A model generated the notes under the pieces. It was not told the origin of the DNA and ran no database searches. It was given only the letters and a program-made list of their open reading frames with translations. Shown one piece after another: positions 1-12,430 of a stretch of DNA of 64,000 nucleotides (its first letter is position 1; every line of letters starts with the position of its first letter). The DNA lies in the NCBI RefSeq assembly GCF_028453695.1, contig NC_135777.1:14373714-14437713 (forward strand). The letters are read 5' to 3'. The position numbers and the translations under genes are program-made. The DNA comes from Augochlora pura. Lineage: Eukaryota > Arthropoda > Insecta > Hymenoptera > Halictidae.

Positions 1-2143
1 CCGAAAGAAAGAGCAGACTTCGTGCAATTTCATCCAGTTTCTGCAATTGACTTGGGTGATTTTGATTTCGAGATCCTTAGTCTGCTTATCGCGAAATGCT
101 GTTAGCTCCTTCTTTCAGCAATCTAAATTGCGTCCAGCTATCTAGCTTCGATACACCGATCGCGGTCAATTCCAAGTAACGATAATCTCGCCGAGGTTAG
201 GCGTTCCTGCGATCGAGGGCGCGACGATTATCTGCGGGTCGAGCTAAATAGAAAACGACGGGGGTAAATTTCACCGGAGGACCACGAGAAGAGCTCCCGT
301 GAATCGAATCAGCGTCCCGCAACCCATTCACCGCGAATCCGCCGTGAATGCTGGCACGCGAAACTGCTCTGCTAAACGTTCCCTCGTAATCGAATACGAG
401 CCCCCTGGAACGTCGTGTCGTTTCCTCGTCCGATCAAGATCCGCGGGATCCTGTTTTTTTTTTTTTTCGTTTTTATTTGATTCCTACAGGGGTGGAGCGC
501 ACTTTGCGCCGTTGCCAGCTGCATCCGCGTGGCTGATGCTCTACTCGAAGTCGAGATACGTCTCCTGGAATGGCGCCGGTTTCTTAGAGAATGCGGAACT
601 ACTCAAGTCTTCCGCGGACGGGAGCCTTTCTACTTTATGCCCAGAGATGACCGGGACAAACTCCTGCGAACCGGTGGACGTTCTAACCGTTTACGAGCCT
701 ATTGTCGCGATCGACGAGGTGTTTCAGCACAGCCGATGCAGGTTTTCTTTTCTAGAATCGCACCTTTTTGATCTTTGCAATACAACATTGTAAAACAATC
801 TAGAGAATTTAGAGAACAATTTAGAGAAATTAAAGCTGCTTTCTTTGATTCGAAATTTTGTAAATTCGAATGAGTCGACGTTGTTAAAAAATTTATTTTT
901 TTCTGCATTTGTGTCGACGTGATTTTATAAAAGGAAGTCTCGTTTTTATACTTCGAACATTGATACGCTATTTTATGGGGGGATTTTGATAGTACTTTAA
1001 TCTAAAAGTGAGCTGTGAGCCCTAGATTCAGACGTTCAGAGAGGACTTTGCTGATTATACAAAGTTTTCTAGAGATTCGTTTTAACGTCACTTTATAAAA
1101 AAAAGCTTTTCCTTTATAATGACATCTTGAAGATCGATCAGAGATTTTTTTGTTGCAATTGTATCGTATTTCAAATTACGGTGCCCAAGTTATAGTATCT
1201 TTAGTCTCTATACCTAAACACAGTGAACTGTATCTAAGATTTTATTCATTCGATAAAGTATATCTGTTTCCTAAAACATCATAGTGTGGATTAGTTTCAC
1301 TCTATACCTATAAAATAACATCTACCCCCAATTTTTTAACAAAATTCAAATAAATTCTAACTCTTATAAACTGAGCATCTTGTGCTCGAACAATTTTCCA
1401 AAATTCCTCCACCATTAAAAGTTACAGCAGCTTAAAGTACCCGTGAGCATTAAAACTCAGGTGACCATTGGCGTAGACGCATCAAACGACACCCGGACCG
1501 TTTGAACCATCATAACTTCCAACAGGTGCAAGATATCGAAAAACGCTTCCAGCAAAAGTTACTTAATTTGTCACGAGCTCCGCGAATGTATAAAAACCTG
1601 GCCAAATTTCATTTAAAATAAGTAAGTTACACGAATCGAAATTTCATTTCCGAGGACGAGGTTCCGCAGAAATTCATGCCGTTGATAGGTCCTAGGCTGG
1701 TAACAGGTTACAGGCTAGCCGGCAACACCCTGTGTAATCCCTCCACTCGGCACCACTAATAAAGCCCAGGGGCGGCAGTAAAACACAGGGATCCCGGCGT
1801 TCGACACAGATGGCGGTAGACGACGCGCGTCTCCGGTCACCCGGACGATGGAAGATAAAACCGGGCGCTCTATTTTACTGGCGAAACTTCTGGGTGTCTA
1901 GAGATGATGGAACACGCGATTTTATGGGGTTATCTCCGTTCGACGCTTGTTCGCGGTCGACATTGAATTTTCGTTCAAATGGAGTCCAAAAAGCCTGCGG
2001 GCAATCACGATTTTACAGAAAAATCTTCAACCTTCATTTTCCTTTTACAAGAGAACATGTCCAAGACAATTTTTATAGCGACCTAGGTGGGACCTAGTTC
2101 GTATATCTTTGGCACGTAGCTATTTTTATTGTTCACCGACCAC
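1..2143. other. Non-coding mosaic, no gene seen
   Basis: GC- and CpG-richer at about 160-760 and 1640-1960, AT-rich between. A run of 14 T lies at 454-467. A 95-codon frame with a true ATG (1810-2097) is the best open frame here, but it has no domain I know, no convincing splice sites and no codon pattern beyond base composition. An ACACCCTGTGTA motif at 1725-1736 resembles short transposon ends common in insects. Nothing else is supported. Confidence 0.6.
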
Positions 2144-2340
2144 TTGAAGAGGTGCGACGATCCTCAAAGCTGCGACTAGAAATGACTCTCGAAATTGGTA
2201 GGTGAAAATGGTCTACAAAATTGGGAGGACAAAGTGGTCAAAGTTGTTTATGAGACTGGTCTTCAAAAAATGAGAAACTAAATTTTATTCAAGATTGGGG
2301 AGTCAAAGTGGTTCTCAAAATTGAAGTGAAGATGGTCTCT
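2144..2340. repeat. Degenerate minisatellite, unit about 25 bp
   Basis: The stretch divides into about eight blocks of 22-26 bp (for example starting near 2166, 2191, 2217, 2240, 2265, 2291 and 2317). Most begin with an A-rich AAAATTGG-like head and end in GGTC or TCTC. Units are diverged and alignment by eye is approximate; the periodicity is visible but the exact number of units is uncertain. No coding role is apparent. Confidence 0.5.
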
Positions 2341-2599
2341 AAACACAGGGGTTAAGGACATACGGACTGGCTTTTACGAGTTTGCGACAATAGTCCTCAC
2401 TAATTGTTAATCTTCTTATAGACTGAACATCCAATCATCATTTTTCACCACTTAACAATATCCACCTTTCAAGAAGTCCTTCCTCTATTTCATTTCTGAA
2501 ACCGACATACCTCCGCAAAGCAAAATGACTTTTCCGCGAGACCTAAATCCTCCGCCCGAGACCTCATGCTTCACTGACAGTCCGCGTTGTCATTTCAGA

Positions 2600-3480
2600 T
2601 AAACCTGGCAGGTCAGAATTTGCTCGTAGCCGGTCCCATGCAGAGTCGATCGACTTGTGGACTGGGGGCTAGTTCAGTCAGTTGGCCATCAGGGTGGCAG
2701 GGGCTAACGACGGCCGAGGCTCGAGAATTAGAGGAGGAAATCGGGAAATGACGTATCGTTTGAGAGCAGCCCCGCTCTCCATTATAGCGATCCAAGTAAA
2801 AGAATGGAGGGGTTGAAACGAGGGGGTTGGAGAACCAGCAGGAGGAGGAGGAGGAGGAGGAGGAGGATGGCGAGGAGGAGAAGGTCTGGGGGTGTAAAGA
2901 GGGAGAGGAGCGCGGCTGGAAGAAGGATCGCGGGGGCGCGTGCACTGGTTTGTGGAACGGGCCACGCGGGGGTTACCCGGGGACGAAGAGGGACGAGGGG
3001 GGTTGGACTCAGGAGGCTCGTGGGCGAGGCGGTGAGGGGCGGACGAGCCGGAGGATGCCGCATCTGCCTAGCTCGAACGCGGATACTCGGTGGAGGCTGG
3101 AGAGAATTGGGTCAGCCAACTTGGAGTGTACTTCAGGTGTAGCTACCTATCTACCTATCTGCCAACCTACTACCAAGCCCACCCTTTCTCGCGTCCTTAC
3201 CAAAGAATCCGTTCCCTTTCTTTGCTCGTTAGCTGCTCGACCATCCCCCCTGCCCTCCTGGCCCCGTAACATCGCCGGACGAAAGGCACAGGGGGGCCGG
3301 AGCCGGAGAATCCATCGAACCGAAACTTTTTCACGGCTCGATTCGTGCTCTATCTTCGAATTTGCTGCGTCCCCCTGGCCGGAGGGCGGCAGAGGAGTCG
3401 TTGTGCCTCGCGGGACCGAAATGGGGCGACGGTAATCGATACTGTCGCAACACTAACAGGTACGAAAATTCAATGTCGCG
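2600..3480. other. GC/CpG-rich segment with purine-rich core
   Basis: GC-rich sequence with low stop density, so overlapping frames are open on both strands (for example 2827-3435 plus and 2613-2945 minus). This argues against any one of them being a gene. It contains a perfect (GGA)9 run at 2841-2867 inside a longer G/A-rich strand (about 2804-2920), and a short CTAC/CTAT repeat near 3142-3160. It could be a promoter or regulatory CpG-rich segment, which is inference only. Confidence 0.5.
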
Positions 3481-4330
3481 TCTGCGAACGCAGGCCATCG
3501 TTTTTCGACACTGATCTTAAAGATGTTAAATCGGAGGTAGTTCATTGCCGGACATTTAAGCTCAATAGCATTTCCAGTTGGTTATAGTTGGGTGAACGTG
3601 TTAGCTGGACTGTAAATTCTATACGTTTACAGTGATATGATTTTTGAAAACCTATATATTGTAATCGATGTTCATGCTTATATTCTATGTTACATAATAA
3701 TCGTCTTCTTGTAGATAGCATATTGGAGGTAACTCAAGGGATTTTGGAAGAAATGGAGATATCACTGATGTTATTTCAAGGACGATTCAACCCATTGCAG
3801 TTGAATGGCGACTCTGAGACACTATTAAAAACTGTTATATTTTTCAAAGTATATTTTACTTTATTAAATTTGTTTACGTTTGAAGAATTGTTAAAAATGT
3901 ATGGAGTGTATGAGTAGATCAGGTCAATTTCATACGCATTCGAGACACAAATTTTGAAGTTAAAATAGCTTTGTGTACAAAAGCTGCAAATTCGACATAC
4001 AGTTGAATGTCGATCGGGAAGATAAGCGATTGGATAGTAGAACAAATTACGGAGATACAGTGCTATTCTCATTGAATAATCTACCATCTGTAAATACATT
4101 CAGAAATTTTCTCTAGATTTTTATTTTATTGGATCTCCAATCGAATTCCTAAAAAATGGGACATGTTCGACTAAAAGTTTCAAGTGTCATGAAGAGTTTA
4201 TTCTAAATGAATGATGTGCTCAGCGAAGAAATTACAAACGCGATGAGTCGAGAATAAATTCGATCCTCGTGCTGTTATGAATGAAATGATTTGGCGTAGA
4301 CAGTAGGGTGTCAGGAAATAATCATCGGGG
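3480..4330. other. AT-rich non-coding sequence
   Basis: AT-rich with short chance frames on both strands. The only structure noted is the decayed MITE end described separately at 3786-3895. Confidence 0.55.
3786..3895 (+). mobile_element. Decayed MITE end, TTAACCC-type (remnant)
   Basis: Positions 3786-3822 read TTCAACCCATTGCAG followed by TTGAATGGCGACTCTGAGAC. This resembles, from memory, the terminal sequence of a very common bee MITE group (TTAACCCTTTGCA then a GAATGGCGACTCTGAG block), here with a damaged TTAA. The AT-rich tail to about 3895 fits the body of such elements. I could not find the opposite end, so it is at best a truncated, old copy. The family assignment rests on recall. Confidence 0.35.
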
Positions 4331-4860
4331 CTCCTCGCGCTCGTTTAGAGTCCAATGCCACGAGCCAGCGAGCGGATAAGACTCGCGGATCGGTTTCCCG
4401 ATTAGCAACGGGGCGACGGTTAAAAACCGCCGAGCCGCGTGCAGCAAACACTCGTTCTCGAATTAAACGCAGCGCGAGAACGAGCCAAAGCGAGCCCGAA
4501 CGAGCGAGAACGAGCGAGAACGAGCGTGCGGGCGCGCGCGCGCGTTACAAAAGAATCGCTCGCGCAAAGAGCATTGCTAATTTCGAGGCTGCTCCCGTCG
4601 TCTTTGATCTCGACGACCCGACTCGGACAAAGGATTATTCAGGCGCATATTCTGAAAGAGGGATAAATTAATGTCACGAATCCGGAGCGAACAATGACGG
4701 GCCGAATTACGAGCGGTTGCATGGGCGCGGGTGTTCCGCTCACTCTCTCTTTTTCTCTCGTTCTTTCTCTCTCTCTCTCTCTCTTTTTATACGTATACAG
4801 GGTGAATCTGCGATGATTTAAAATCTCTCGCAGATTATCGACTGCGTGAAAGGACGCAGT
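4330..4860. other. CpG-rich segment with short tandem motifs
   Basis: GC-rich. A decamer close to CGAGCGAGAA is repeated at about 4490-4525, followed by a GCGCGC run to about 4545. A pyrimidine tract with (TC)n spans about 4743-4785. A TATACAGGGTGAA motif (4793-4805) sits right after it. No gene recognised. Confidence 0.5.
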
Positions 4861-6550
4861 GTGCGAAAGATAAATGCCATCTTCTGTTTCCTAAATTCGA
4901 TACACAGCACTATTTCTCTTTATTAATTCTTCGAGGATGACGATATTTAAAGGTACGGTAGTGTGAAAAATTTGAATGCAGGGAAAAATTAATTATATAT
5001 CTTGATCTTTCGTTATGTATGTAATCAATTTATATGTTTGCAAGCTGTGGAATAAGACATAAAGTCCTAACGTCGTCAGTATATTGTAATTCATTTTCAT
5101 AGATTTAATAGTGTATATTACTAATGAAATAACTTTCATTTTTCAATTTGAGAATATTGTTATATTATTTTCAAGTGATTACAATCACTAACAAAGGAAA
5201 TACATTATCATCTATCTTATATTTTTTACAATTAACATAAACAATTTTTATTTTGCATAAAGATCTGGACTTTACTATTTACCAGCTGGACCTAATCATC
5301 AATCGAAAATGGATAGTGTCTGTAAATCAAATCAATCTTTCAGTCAGACGAAAGACAAGACTATCACCAGAAGGTTACCCACTCCGGCAAATGTACAGTA
5401 TCATATCTCACGTGAGGCTGCAAACTTTGATAATAAAAATGGTCTGCGCTGTTGTTCCCTACAGTCAATAATTTCACAGTAATTTCGGACGATGTCAGAA
5501 GACACCCTGTACATATTTCTGCACACGCCCACGCGTCGACTAAACGTGAAAACACGCTGACACTGATGCACAACGGATCTCTCCCTCTCTCTCTCTCGTT
5601 CTCTCTCTTTTTTTCTCTATCTGTCGCCTCCCTTCTCTCTCCTGCTCACGAGTCTCGCGGAGAGAAAAGTGGAGCGAGAAGAAAAGAATTATTTCGAAGC
5701 CGATACGCATTAGTCCTGGTGAAAAGAAATTAACGCGGTCCATCACCGGGATGAAACGCGCCTCGTCGCCGAGCGGAAACGGGCCGACTGCTCCGCCAGG
5801 AGAATCTTGTTATTGTCGTTTGCGCTGCTGTGCTAGAAAAACCGAAAACATTAACGAGCATTAAATTTTTGGTCGCGTTTCCGGGAGATGAAGGACTTTA
5901 GTATTTCAAATTAAAACACACGAGTGTTAATCCTTGACCAATGAGCTGTGAATTTGCATTATCCCCATGCGCACTCTTGCGCCTACTAAATCGTTGCACT
6001 CGGAGTCATTACAACATTAAATCCAAAATAACTTTTTTCTCCTACAGCATTTCCATTTTATATGATATACAATTAATGTATCTTATGCACATGAAATTGA
6101 ATCTTGTGACTCAGTTACATTTTTAATCGATTTTTAAATATAAACAAGGATAAGGTAAACGTTGTTTTTGGAATGTTATTTGACAATTTTTAGTAGCATT
6201 TGAGAGTAGTACTTCTTAATATCGATTGTGAAAAATCAGCTTGTTAATGCAGAATACTGGTTAATTCTAGTTCCAAGACGAATTAAAACAAAAGGTCAAT
6301 CAGAGTCCTTGAAAACGAGGGCCGGAACAGACCCGAATATTTCTATCTCAGTTTCGACGCTGCAGAAACAGAGAATTATATTTTTAGGTATGCTGTACAA
6401 GGATGAAAAGTACAATAAAAATTCTGCTGGCAGTCTAGTAATCAAAGAGATAGGAACGTCCACCACTATTGAGGCTTCAGGTGTCCTTTGAGAAGAAATA
6501 TCTGGAAAACGGTGCAGCTGGCATCAGAGATAATTATCAGCGTAGCATTT
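4860..6550. other. Mostly AT-rich non-coding sequence
   Basis: AT-rich at 4860-5500 and 5860-6550. A GC-richer insert at 5500-5860 holds a CT-rich tract (5579-5641) and a GACACCCTGTAC motif (5501-5512). Only short unconvincing frames. Confidence 0.55.
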
Positions 6551-6599
6551 GACACACACACATACACACACATATATATATATATATATACACACACAG
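6551..6599. repeat. Compound (CA)n(TA)n(CA)n microsatellite
   Basis: Alternating purine-pyrimidine run: CA repeats with one CATA interruption, then about nine TA units, then CA again. Such tracts are highly polymorphic and can adopt Z-DNA or cruciform forms. Confidence 0.9.
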
Positions 6600-8007
6600 A
6601 TAGAGATATTTCTTCGAAAAGGACGAAGCTTCTACCCTAAAGCAACGCTGCCCAGCCATGGCTCTTGCTACCCCTACCAACTATAGTCTCCCTCGTCATC
6701 GTGCGTGTCACTGGCACACACGTGCACATGCACACGCTCATGCACGTGTACACGTACTGCACAGACACCAAGGAACTGTGTAATACTTCCTTGACGACGA
6801 AGATATACCAGCCTGTCATGGCTGCGTCCTCAGTATCGCGCAGTTCCCACCGCAGGAGTGGGAGAAACCCTAAGTTGCCGCGACGTCCGAGACCGGTGAC
6901 AACGCTACTACCCCCAAAGTCTCGTCAGCGAAGATCGTAACGAGGATACTAAGGTCTATACTAAAATATGACCGACTGCTTTAGTGTGCTGAGTTACAGC
7001 TATTAACGTTTTGGGCGGTCGAACAACGTCGTAGATTGTCCATACGGTTGCGAACTATTCCTAACTACTATTAGTTTGGTCCAAAAATTCTATTGTCTTT
7101 TTCAGACGTCAGTGGCTAACTTTCACCAATTCGCTTGCCAACATGACAAAGTGTTCGATATCAGGTAAATCAATATTGTGCAGGTGCAGAACGGATTCTG
7201 ACAGATCATTTGGAATTGGATTGTCAATCGACTCAATAACTGCAAATAATATTTCTGAGAATGAGAAAAATGTTTTTATATTGCTGAAACATCGGATTTT
7301 CATCTCCTAAGTTAACGAAGATAGTAATCGTGGCAGAGGTATAAACAAGACCGCATCATTCAATAGACATTTCAGGCACGTTGCCAAGGGAAGACTTTTA
7401 CATTTTTCAGCTTCTGATAACTGCGCAAGAAACTCCGACCCGTTGCACTTTTTAAAAATATTTGAAGAAGCAGATTTAATAATACAAGACAAGTTAAAGT
7501 TGCGCGATATGACATTTACGTGATTTTTTTCCGTTCCCGGATCTGTTCATCCTCTGACCCCGAACGAATTTAATTCGTCCGTCACTTTACCGTAGAAATG
7601 CACTCGCAATTTTAGTTTGAAGATACACGTCACTCCAACTTGTCCAATATTCAGCAAGAAAATCGGTCGCAATGAACTCGGTCGGCCTTAAACGATTATA
7701 ACTTGCGCTGTGGGACGAGAAAGGTTATATCCTAAAATTCAAGAACCTTTAACGATCTAAAAGTGTTTATAATTGAAAAGAATCTTCTTTTCAATTAAAA
7801 ATCATGCTCTACAAGTAATACTTAATTTACGGTGGAAATGCTTGACGGAGAAGGACTTTTTTGACTAGACAGTTGACTGAACTGAAGCCAAAGTATTTGA
7901 AGCACATAGATTCTGGGCTACAAGAATAAAATGGCACACCAGAGGATCAATTTACCACTCGTTTATTAAACTCGTCGTCTATTTTCCGCGCGAAGCTACA
8001 TCTTCTA
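6600..8007. other. Mixed non-coding sequence, two weak exon-like signals
   Basis: On the minus strand, one frame is open from 7492 to 7109 except for a single stop at about 7304-7309 (61 plus 64 codons). On the plus strand, a TCTTTTTCAG acceptor-like site near 7104 is followed 62 bp later by a CAG/GTAAAT donor-like site. The two readings conflict and neither matches a protein I know. CA-rich sequence occurs at 6715-6755. Confidence 0.35.
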
Positions 8008-8157
8008 ATGGCGCACTTGAATTTTCCACGAGTCGCAGCCTTTATCGCGTCTCACGCATCATTTGTATCATTTAGCGAAATTCAGAGCAGCAAAGCGACT
8101 TGTGGAGCATCCGGCCGATTAGCTTGTAATTTGAAGAAAGAGAGGAGAGGTAAGTAG
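8008..8157 (+). CDS. Possible small ORF or first coding exon, unrecognised
   Basis: An ATG frame of 49 codons (ATGGCGCAC start; stop TAG at 8155-8157). The frame runs into GGTAAGTAG, so AG/GTAAGT at about 8148-8154 is a strong 5' splice-site consensus lying in frame just before the stop. The sequence could therefore be the coding part of a first exon ending near 8148. The predicted peptide is mildly hydrophobic near its start (VAAFIASHASFVSF) and basic at the end. There is no homology I recognise, and by chance such combinations are expected several times in 64 kb. Confidence 0.15.
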   Translation: MAHLNFPRVAAFIASHASFVSFSEIQSSKATCGASGRLACNLKKERRGK

Positions 8158-9130
8158 GACGAAAGCACTACCAAAGGTGGACGAGCCGGATAAATTGCGC
8201 CGTCGCCTTTGAATCACTTCATTCGGCCAAGATACTTCGAGTCTCTCGCTTCGCTCTTCTGGTCGCGCGGAGGGGAAATTTTTTCTTTTTTTTTCTCTCT
8301 CTCTTGGCCGTTTCTTACCTAAATGGATTATACCGAACTCGTCAGCAGCAATTACCCGTAATGCATCGTTTGCATCAAGGGGTCGCCATTAAATTAATCA
8401 TCGTTATTAGTGTCTCTTCCTCGAAACCATGGTGCTTGGTCCCACGCACAAATTTATTTAAAGTTAACATCGAGTCGCAACATTTCCGACAGAGTGCGCG
8501 TTGAAATTTGACACAACGTTTCGTGCGAAGTCGATTTGCTCGAATGCCGTTTATATTTTATAATGAAATGTTACTACGTCCCAGGAATTATCCGACACTG
8601 TTACGCAATATGAACGTGCGCGAGCAGCGTGATTAATTTTTCCTAATGTTCCATTGTCTCTTAAGCATTCACCCGTTCGATTGTGCAATTTGCTTTGTTG
8701 AAAGACGATTGTAGACACACATTGTGTGCATCGGCCGACAACGAGATGAACTTTTTGGGATTATCTACTACAGGATTCAATTAAAAACTGTGGAGGATTT
8801 ATGACCCACGCTATAATAGATAGTACCCTGAAAAATGATGGGCTCTTTCGCCAGTGTAGTAGAACAGTGGTACCTATTTTGACTACACTTTTACTACATT
8901 CAGTTCTCTACATAGTTGCAATAGTGATCCGAATAATCAAGATTGGTTTAACATTTTGATTAGTACAACAAGTCCAAAACTTTAACAAAGTAAAAGTACA
9001 TCGATTAATCGTATTTAAATGGGAAAATTGAGTTTTGTTGATCCCGATGAAATTAGCCAGATATGGTGTCACCGACATGTAAGTGACGCGGCAAGCAAAA
9101 TATTAAGATACTGTTTGCAATTTTTAGCAT
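8158..9130. other. Non-coding sequence, AT-rich toward the end
   Basis: A T/C-rich tract at 8277-8305, then increasingly AT-rich DNA to 9130. No supported gene or element. Confidence 0.55.
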
Positions 9131-9506
9131 GCCAAAAATGGTTTTGCTTGTAGCACCGGCTACACTCCAAGCTCCAAATAATTTTGTTAACTTTCGCATA
9201 GACGCAGCTCGGAACGATCGGTCGTCAGTAGTCGCCGTTGTGATACAAAGACGCCGCCGCGGAATCCGAGAAATTAGTCTCGTGTACGTGCGAATTTCCC
9301 CGGTGGGAATTTTCAAATGGTGCTCACGGAGCCGGAAACCGCAGCCCCTTTTGGTCCCGGCGCGCTTCTCGTTTACGTCGCGCTCCGGTCATAAACGCGC
9401 TTTCGAGGCCACCAGTGCCATACTTGGCGCGCGCGCCAGATTAATTACCTGCGACCGGGGAGGACTGGGAATAAGGAGAGGAGAGCGTGTGAGAGAGAGA
9501 GAGCGT

Positions 9507-9537
<31 letters not shown>

Positions 9538-9740
9538 GCATCAGCAGCAGGGTAGCAGCTCCGAGGGCCAGAGTTCGCATGCAGTTTTGCCAGCAACGTC
9601 GCGTCCGCGGTGAACCGAAACTTTTAGGCCGGTTGCAGGCGAGCGAATTTTCACGTTGCGTCTCGACAGCGCTACCAATTAAACGGCGGAACGCTGCACG
9701 TGGAAATTACCCGACGCATTTTGCCAGCGTTTAATAAGAC
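9130..9740. other. CpG-rich segment containing a GA microsatellite
   Basis: GC-rich with open frames on both strands (for example 9129-9734 plus) that look like low-stop-density artefacts. An interrupted (GA)n microsatellite lies at about 9481-9533. Confidence 0.55.
9481..9533. repeat. (GA)n microsatellite
   Basis: GA dinucleotide run interrupted twice by GCGT. GAGAG is the core of GAGA-factor sites in insects, but no function can be inferred from the run alone. Confidence 0.9.
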
Positions 9741-10130
9741 AGTTAGCTATGATAATCTTCCTAGGGCTACGGCAATGATCAAACCACCTCATTTATAGCA
9801 CATGCTTCCTTTATGTGTTAGGCTGTCCTAGAAATTGTTTGCGTTGTAGATTGTGTATCTTTATGTAAAATAGAATATTTCAGGATTCCTAATTTATCGG
9901 CAGTTCAAGGATAAGATGAAAGTCCAAAAAAATATATGTGTCCAAGGTCCAACGATTCAAGATGAGAAAGCAAAATCTTATCTTTCTCTCAAATTCTCTT
10001 CATGGAGTAATATATATGGAGTAATAATATGTCATGGAGTTGATAAGTAAAGGCAGAGAAGTGGAACAGACATTTTGCGTTTCAATTCATAACGACATCT
10101 GGTCCCAGGGACACGGTTATACTAATTCGA
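9740..10130. other. AT-rich spacer
   Basis: AT-rich sequence with no frame, repeat or splice signal worth naming. Confidence 0.55.
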
Positions 10131-10850
10131 GGATTGAATAGAAGAGTGGCCAGGGTACGAGATAGCCTTAACTCGGCCCTGGGGGTGCTCGAGGGATTGA
10201 TCGATCGATCGACCGACCGTCCGTCGTCGATAACACGTGGGGTAAAAGCGATCGACACATTGGAGATTTCGTTCGGGGTGCACGCGTGCGGAATTCGATA
10301 TTCATCGAAAATTGCTCTAACGAAAATAGAGGCGGAGTCGTGTTACCAAAATACGGGTCAACGAGGAACGATCGTTAATTGCGAAAGAGAACAGCGGCGC
10401 CCATTAATGTCCGAAGCACTCTCTTTCTACGTCTATTCGTTTCGAAACGATCGGCGTGTCTCGAAACGTTGGACAGAGGCAGGGAAGAGAAAGAGAGGAA
10501 ACGGCGAGAGGGGGACGCCGAGAACGAAGAAGAGAGGAAAAGAGAGTGAGGGAGGGGTAGAGAAAGAGAGGAGAGGGGGGAGTGCAAAGGGAGGGACGCA
10601 CGTGCGCGCATTAGCAGGAGAAAAGAACGCGGTTTGCACAATACCGCGCGGAAACGAGTAGGTGGTTCTTATTAATACTCGCTTCCCTCGCGAGCTCTTT
10701 ACTCGAGAGATCGCGAGCGAGCACGTTCTCCGGTTCCGTTTTCTACCAGCCTTCTTTTCTTTCGCCGAGCGACTGCCTACCCTCGCCTATTCACGCGTAC
10801 GCTATCCACTATCCCCTTGCGGAAACTGCTCAACTAAAATTGCTAATGCG
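10130..10850. other. CpG-rich segment with purine-rich tract
   Basis: Starts with GATC/GACC tetranucleotide repeats (10198-10222). About 10478-10600 is strongly purine-biased on the plus strand. A 175-codon frame (10134-10661) crosses both, but its second half is basic low-complexity sequence dictated by the purine run and it has no domain, so I do not call it a gene. Confidence 0.5.
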
Positions 10851-12430
10851 ATCACCAGGGGAACTATTTGCATTCACGGTAAAAATAGAGAATAGTATCG
10901 AACACTCGCGGAAAATTTCGAGCACACCTCGCTAACCCTATTTTTAACCTCATTTCATCCCTCTTTCACATTATCGCTTGTTATTCCTTGTTTCCCGTCA
11001 CTTAGTCACACTCTGCATCACGATACATTATATCAATTATTCTGCGGTGCAACTTGTTCCCTGTCTTCGGAGCAAAGTTCCATCGCTAAAATCCTTTCAT
11101 CCCTCCTCTCGCGTGTACGATGCCTGCTCGAAGACCTAGACGGAAGACTTAATAAAAAATAGATATTCTTATTCATGTCATTAAACGTCAAATTTTGCTT
11201 ACACGAATTTGGAGATTGCGAAATAATTTCGCAAGAAAACAATACTTGGACTCGCGTAACAAGCATTACAAAAATGAAATAATTGAACAAAATTGTATAC
11301 ACCTACGCGTCTTTTTTTAAATATCTCTTGTTAAAAGAATAATGCTGCTGACAAATATTCCATTCCCTACAATAAATATTCCACTAACAAAAGTTATTAT
11401 AAAATAATAGACACCACACCCCCTTTTCAAGTACAAGATATTTATCCACAGAAACATATAGAAAAACAATGCTAATGATAAATACCAGCCTTTCATAATA
11501 AATACTTAAAGCACTATATTTACAGTGAACACTGCAATTAGAGGACCACAGAAAACAATGCAGCTGCGAAGATAAATACTTGAAGTAACGTTGTTGGAGG
11601 GTGTTGGAAGAAGACAATGAGACAGGCCCCAATCATCTGGCCAGTATTTCCCAAATAAATAGTGACGTTTAGTTCGAAACGAATATTTTGTCAGGCGAAT
11701 TCTATTACCTTTCACGGACACTTAGCCCCCTCGATCGACTACTTTTTGTGGCGGGGATGGTAGACGCGGTCAAGTGGACCGTTCCATTCGAGAGCGGCGT
11801 TCCCGAAGGCAGAGCCGCAGCACAGTGTTACGAATAGTGCATGCTAACTGGACGAAACCTACGACCAACCCTCCGTGGCAACGATCGAATTACCACTGCT
11901 TGATTCGATACAATTTTAACGTGGCTGAGCTCCATTGTATTCTACAAATCACTGGAACTTCAAGCGTGAAGCAGTTCATTGTGCACAAGGCGAAGAATGT
12001 CATGCAGAATGAACGCTCTAATTTTTTTAATTCTCATTCTCTTCTAAAAAAAAAATGAAATAGTTCTCACCCACTTTTCTTTCACACTCTGCTTAAACAC
12101 AAAAGTTAAGTGAATTTTTATCAGAGAAACAAAATGAGATTTCAACAAATAATTTTATTTTACAGATCCCATAGTGGAATACTTCCTAAAGTCTCTCCTG
12201 GGGTGCACCAATTTATCCCATAAAAATTACAAAACAATAAAATGTACAAGATAGATGATGCAAAATAACGATGACAGTGTTATTGGATTTAAAAGATTCA
12301 TTTTGAGTAGTTTCCAAAGTATACCGAAAATTATACAGCAACAGTCGCATCCTCGATCATACAATCGGATCCTGTCCGTCCCTAAACAGTCCGCTGAAAC
12401 CGTTTCACCGAACACGAATACACGAAAAAA
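10850..12430. other. AT-rich non-coding stretch
   Basis: Long AT-rich region with only short frames. Several ATAAATAC-like repeats at 11360-11520 give a loosely repetitive look (variants of AAATATTCCA and ATAAATACTT), too diverged to define a unit. GC rises only at about 11720-11890. Confidence 0.55.

Noticed and set aside
2827..3435. 202-codon plus-strand frame with Glu-rich start
   Set aside because: The acidic run is just the (GGA)9 repeat translated; other frames on both strands are open too and no domain is present.
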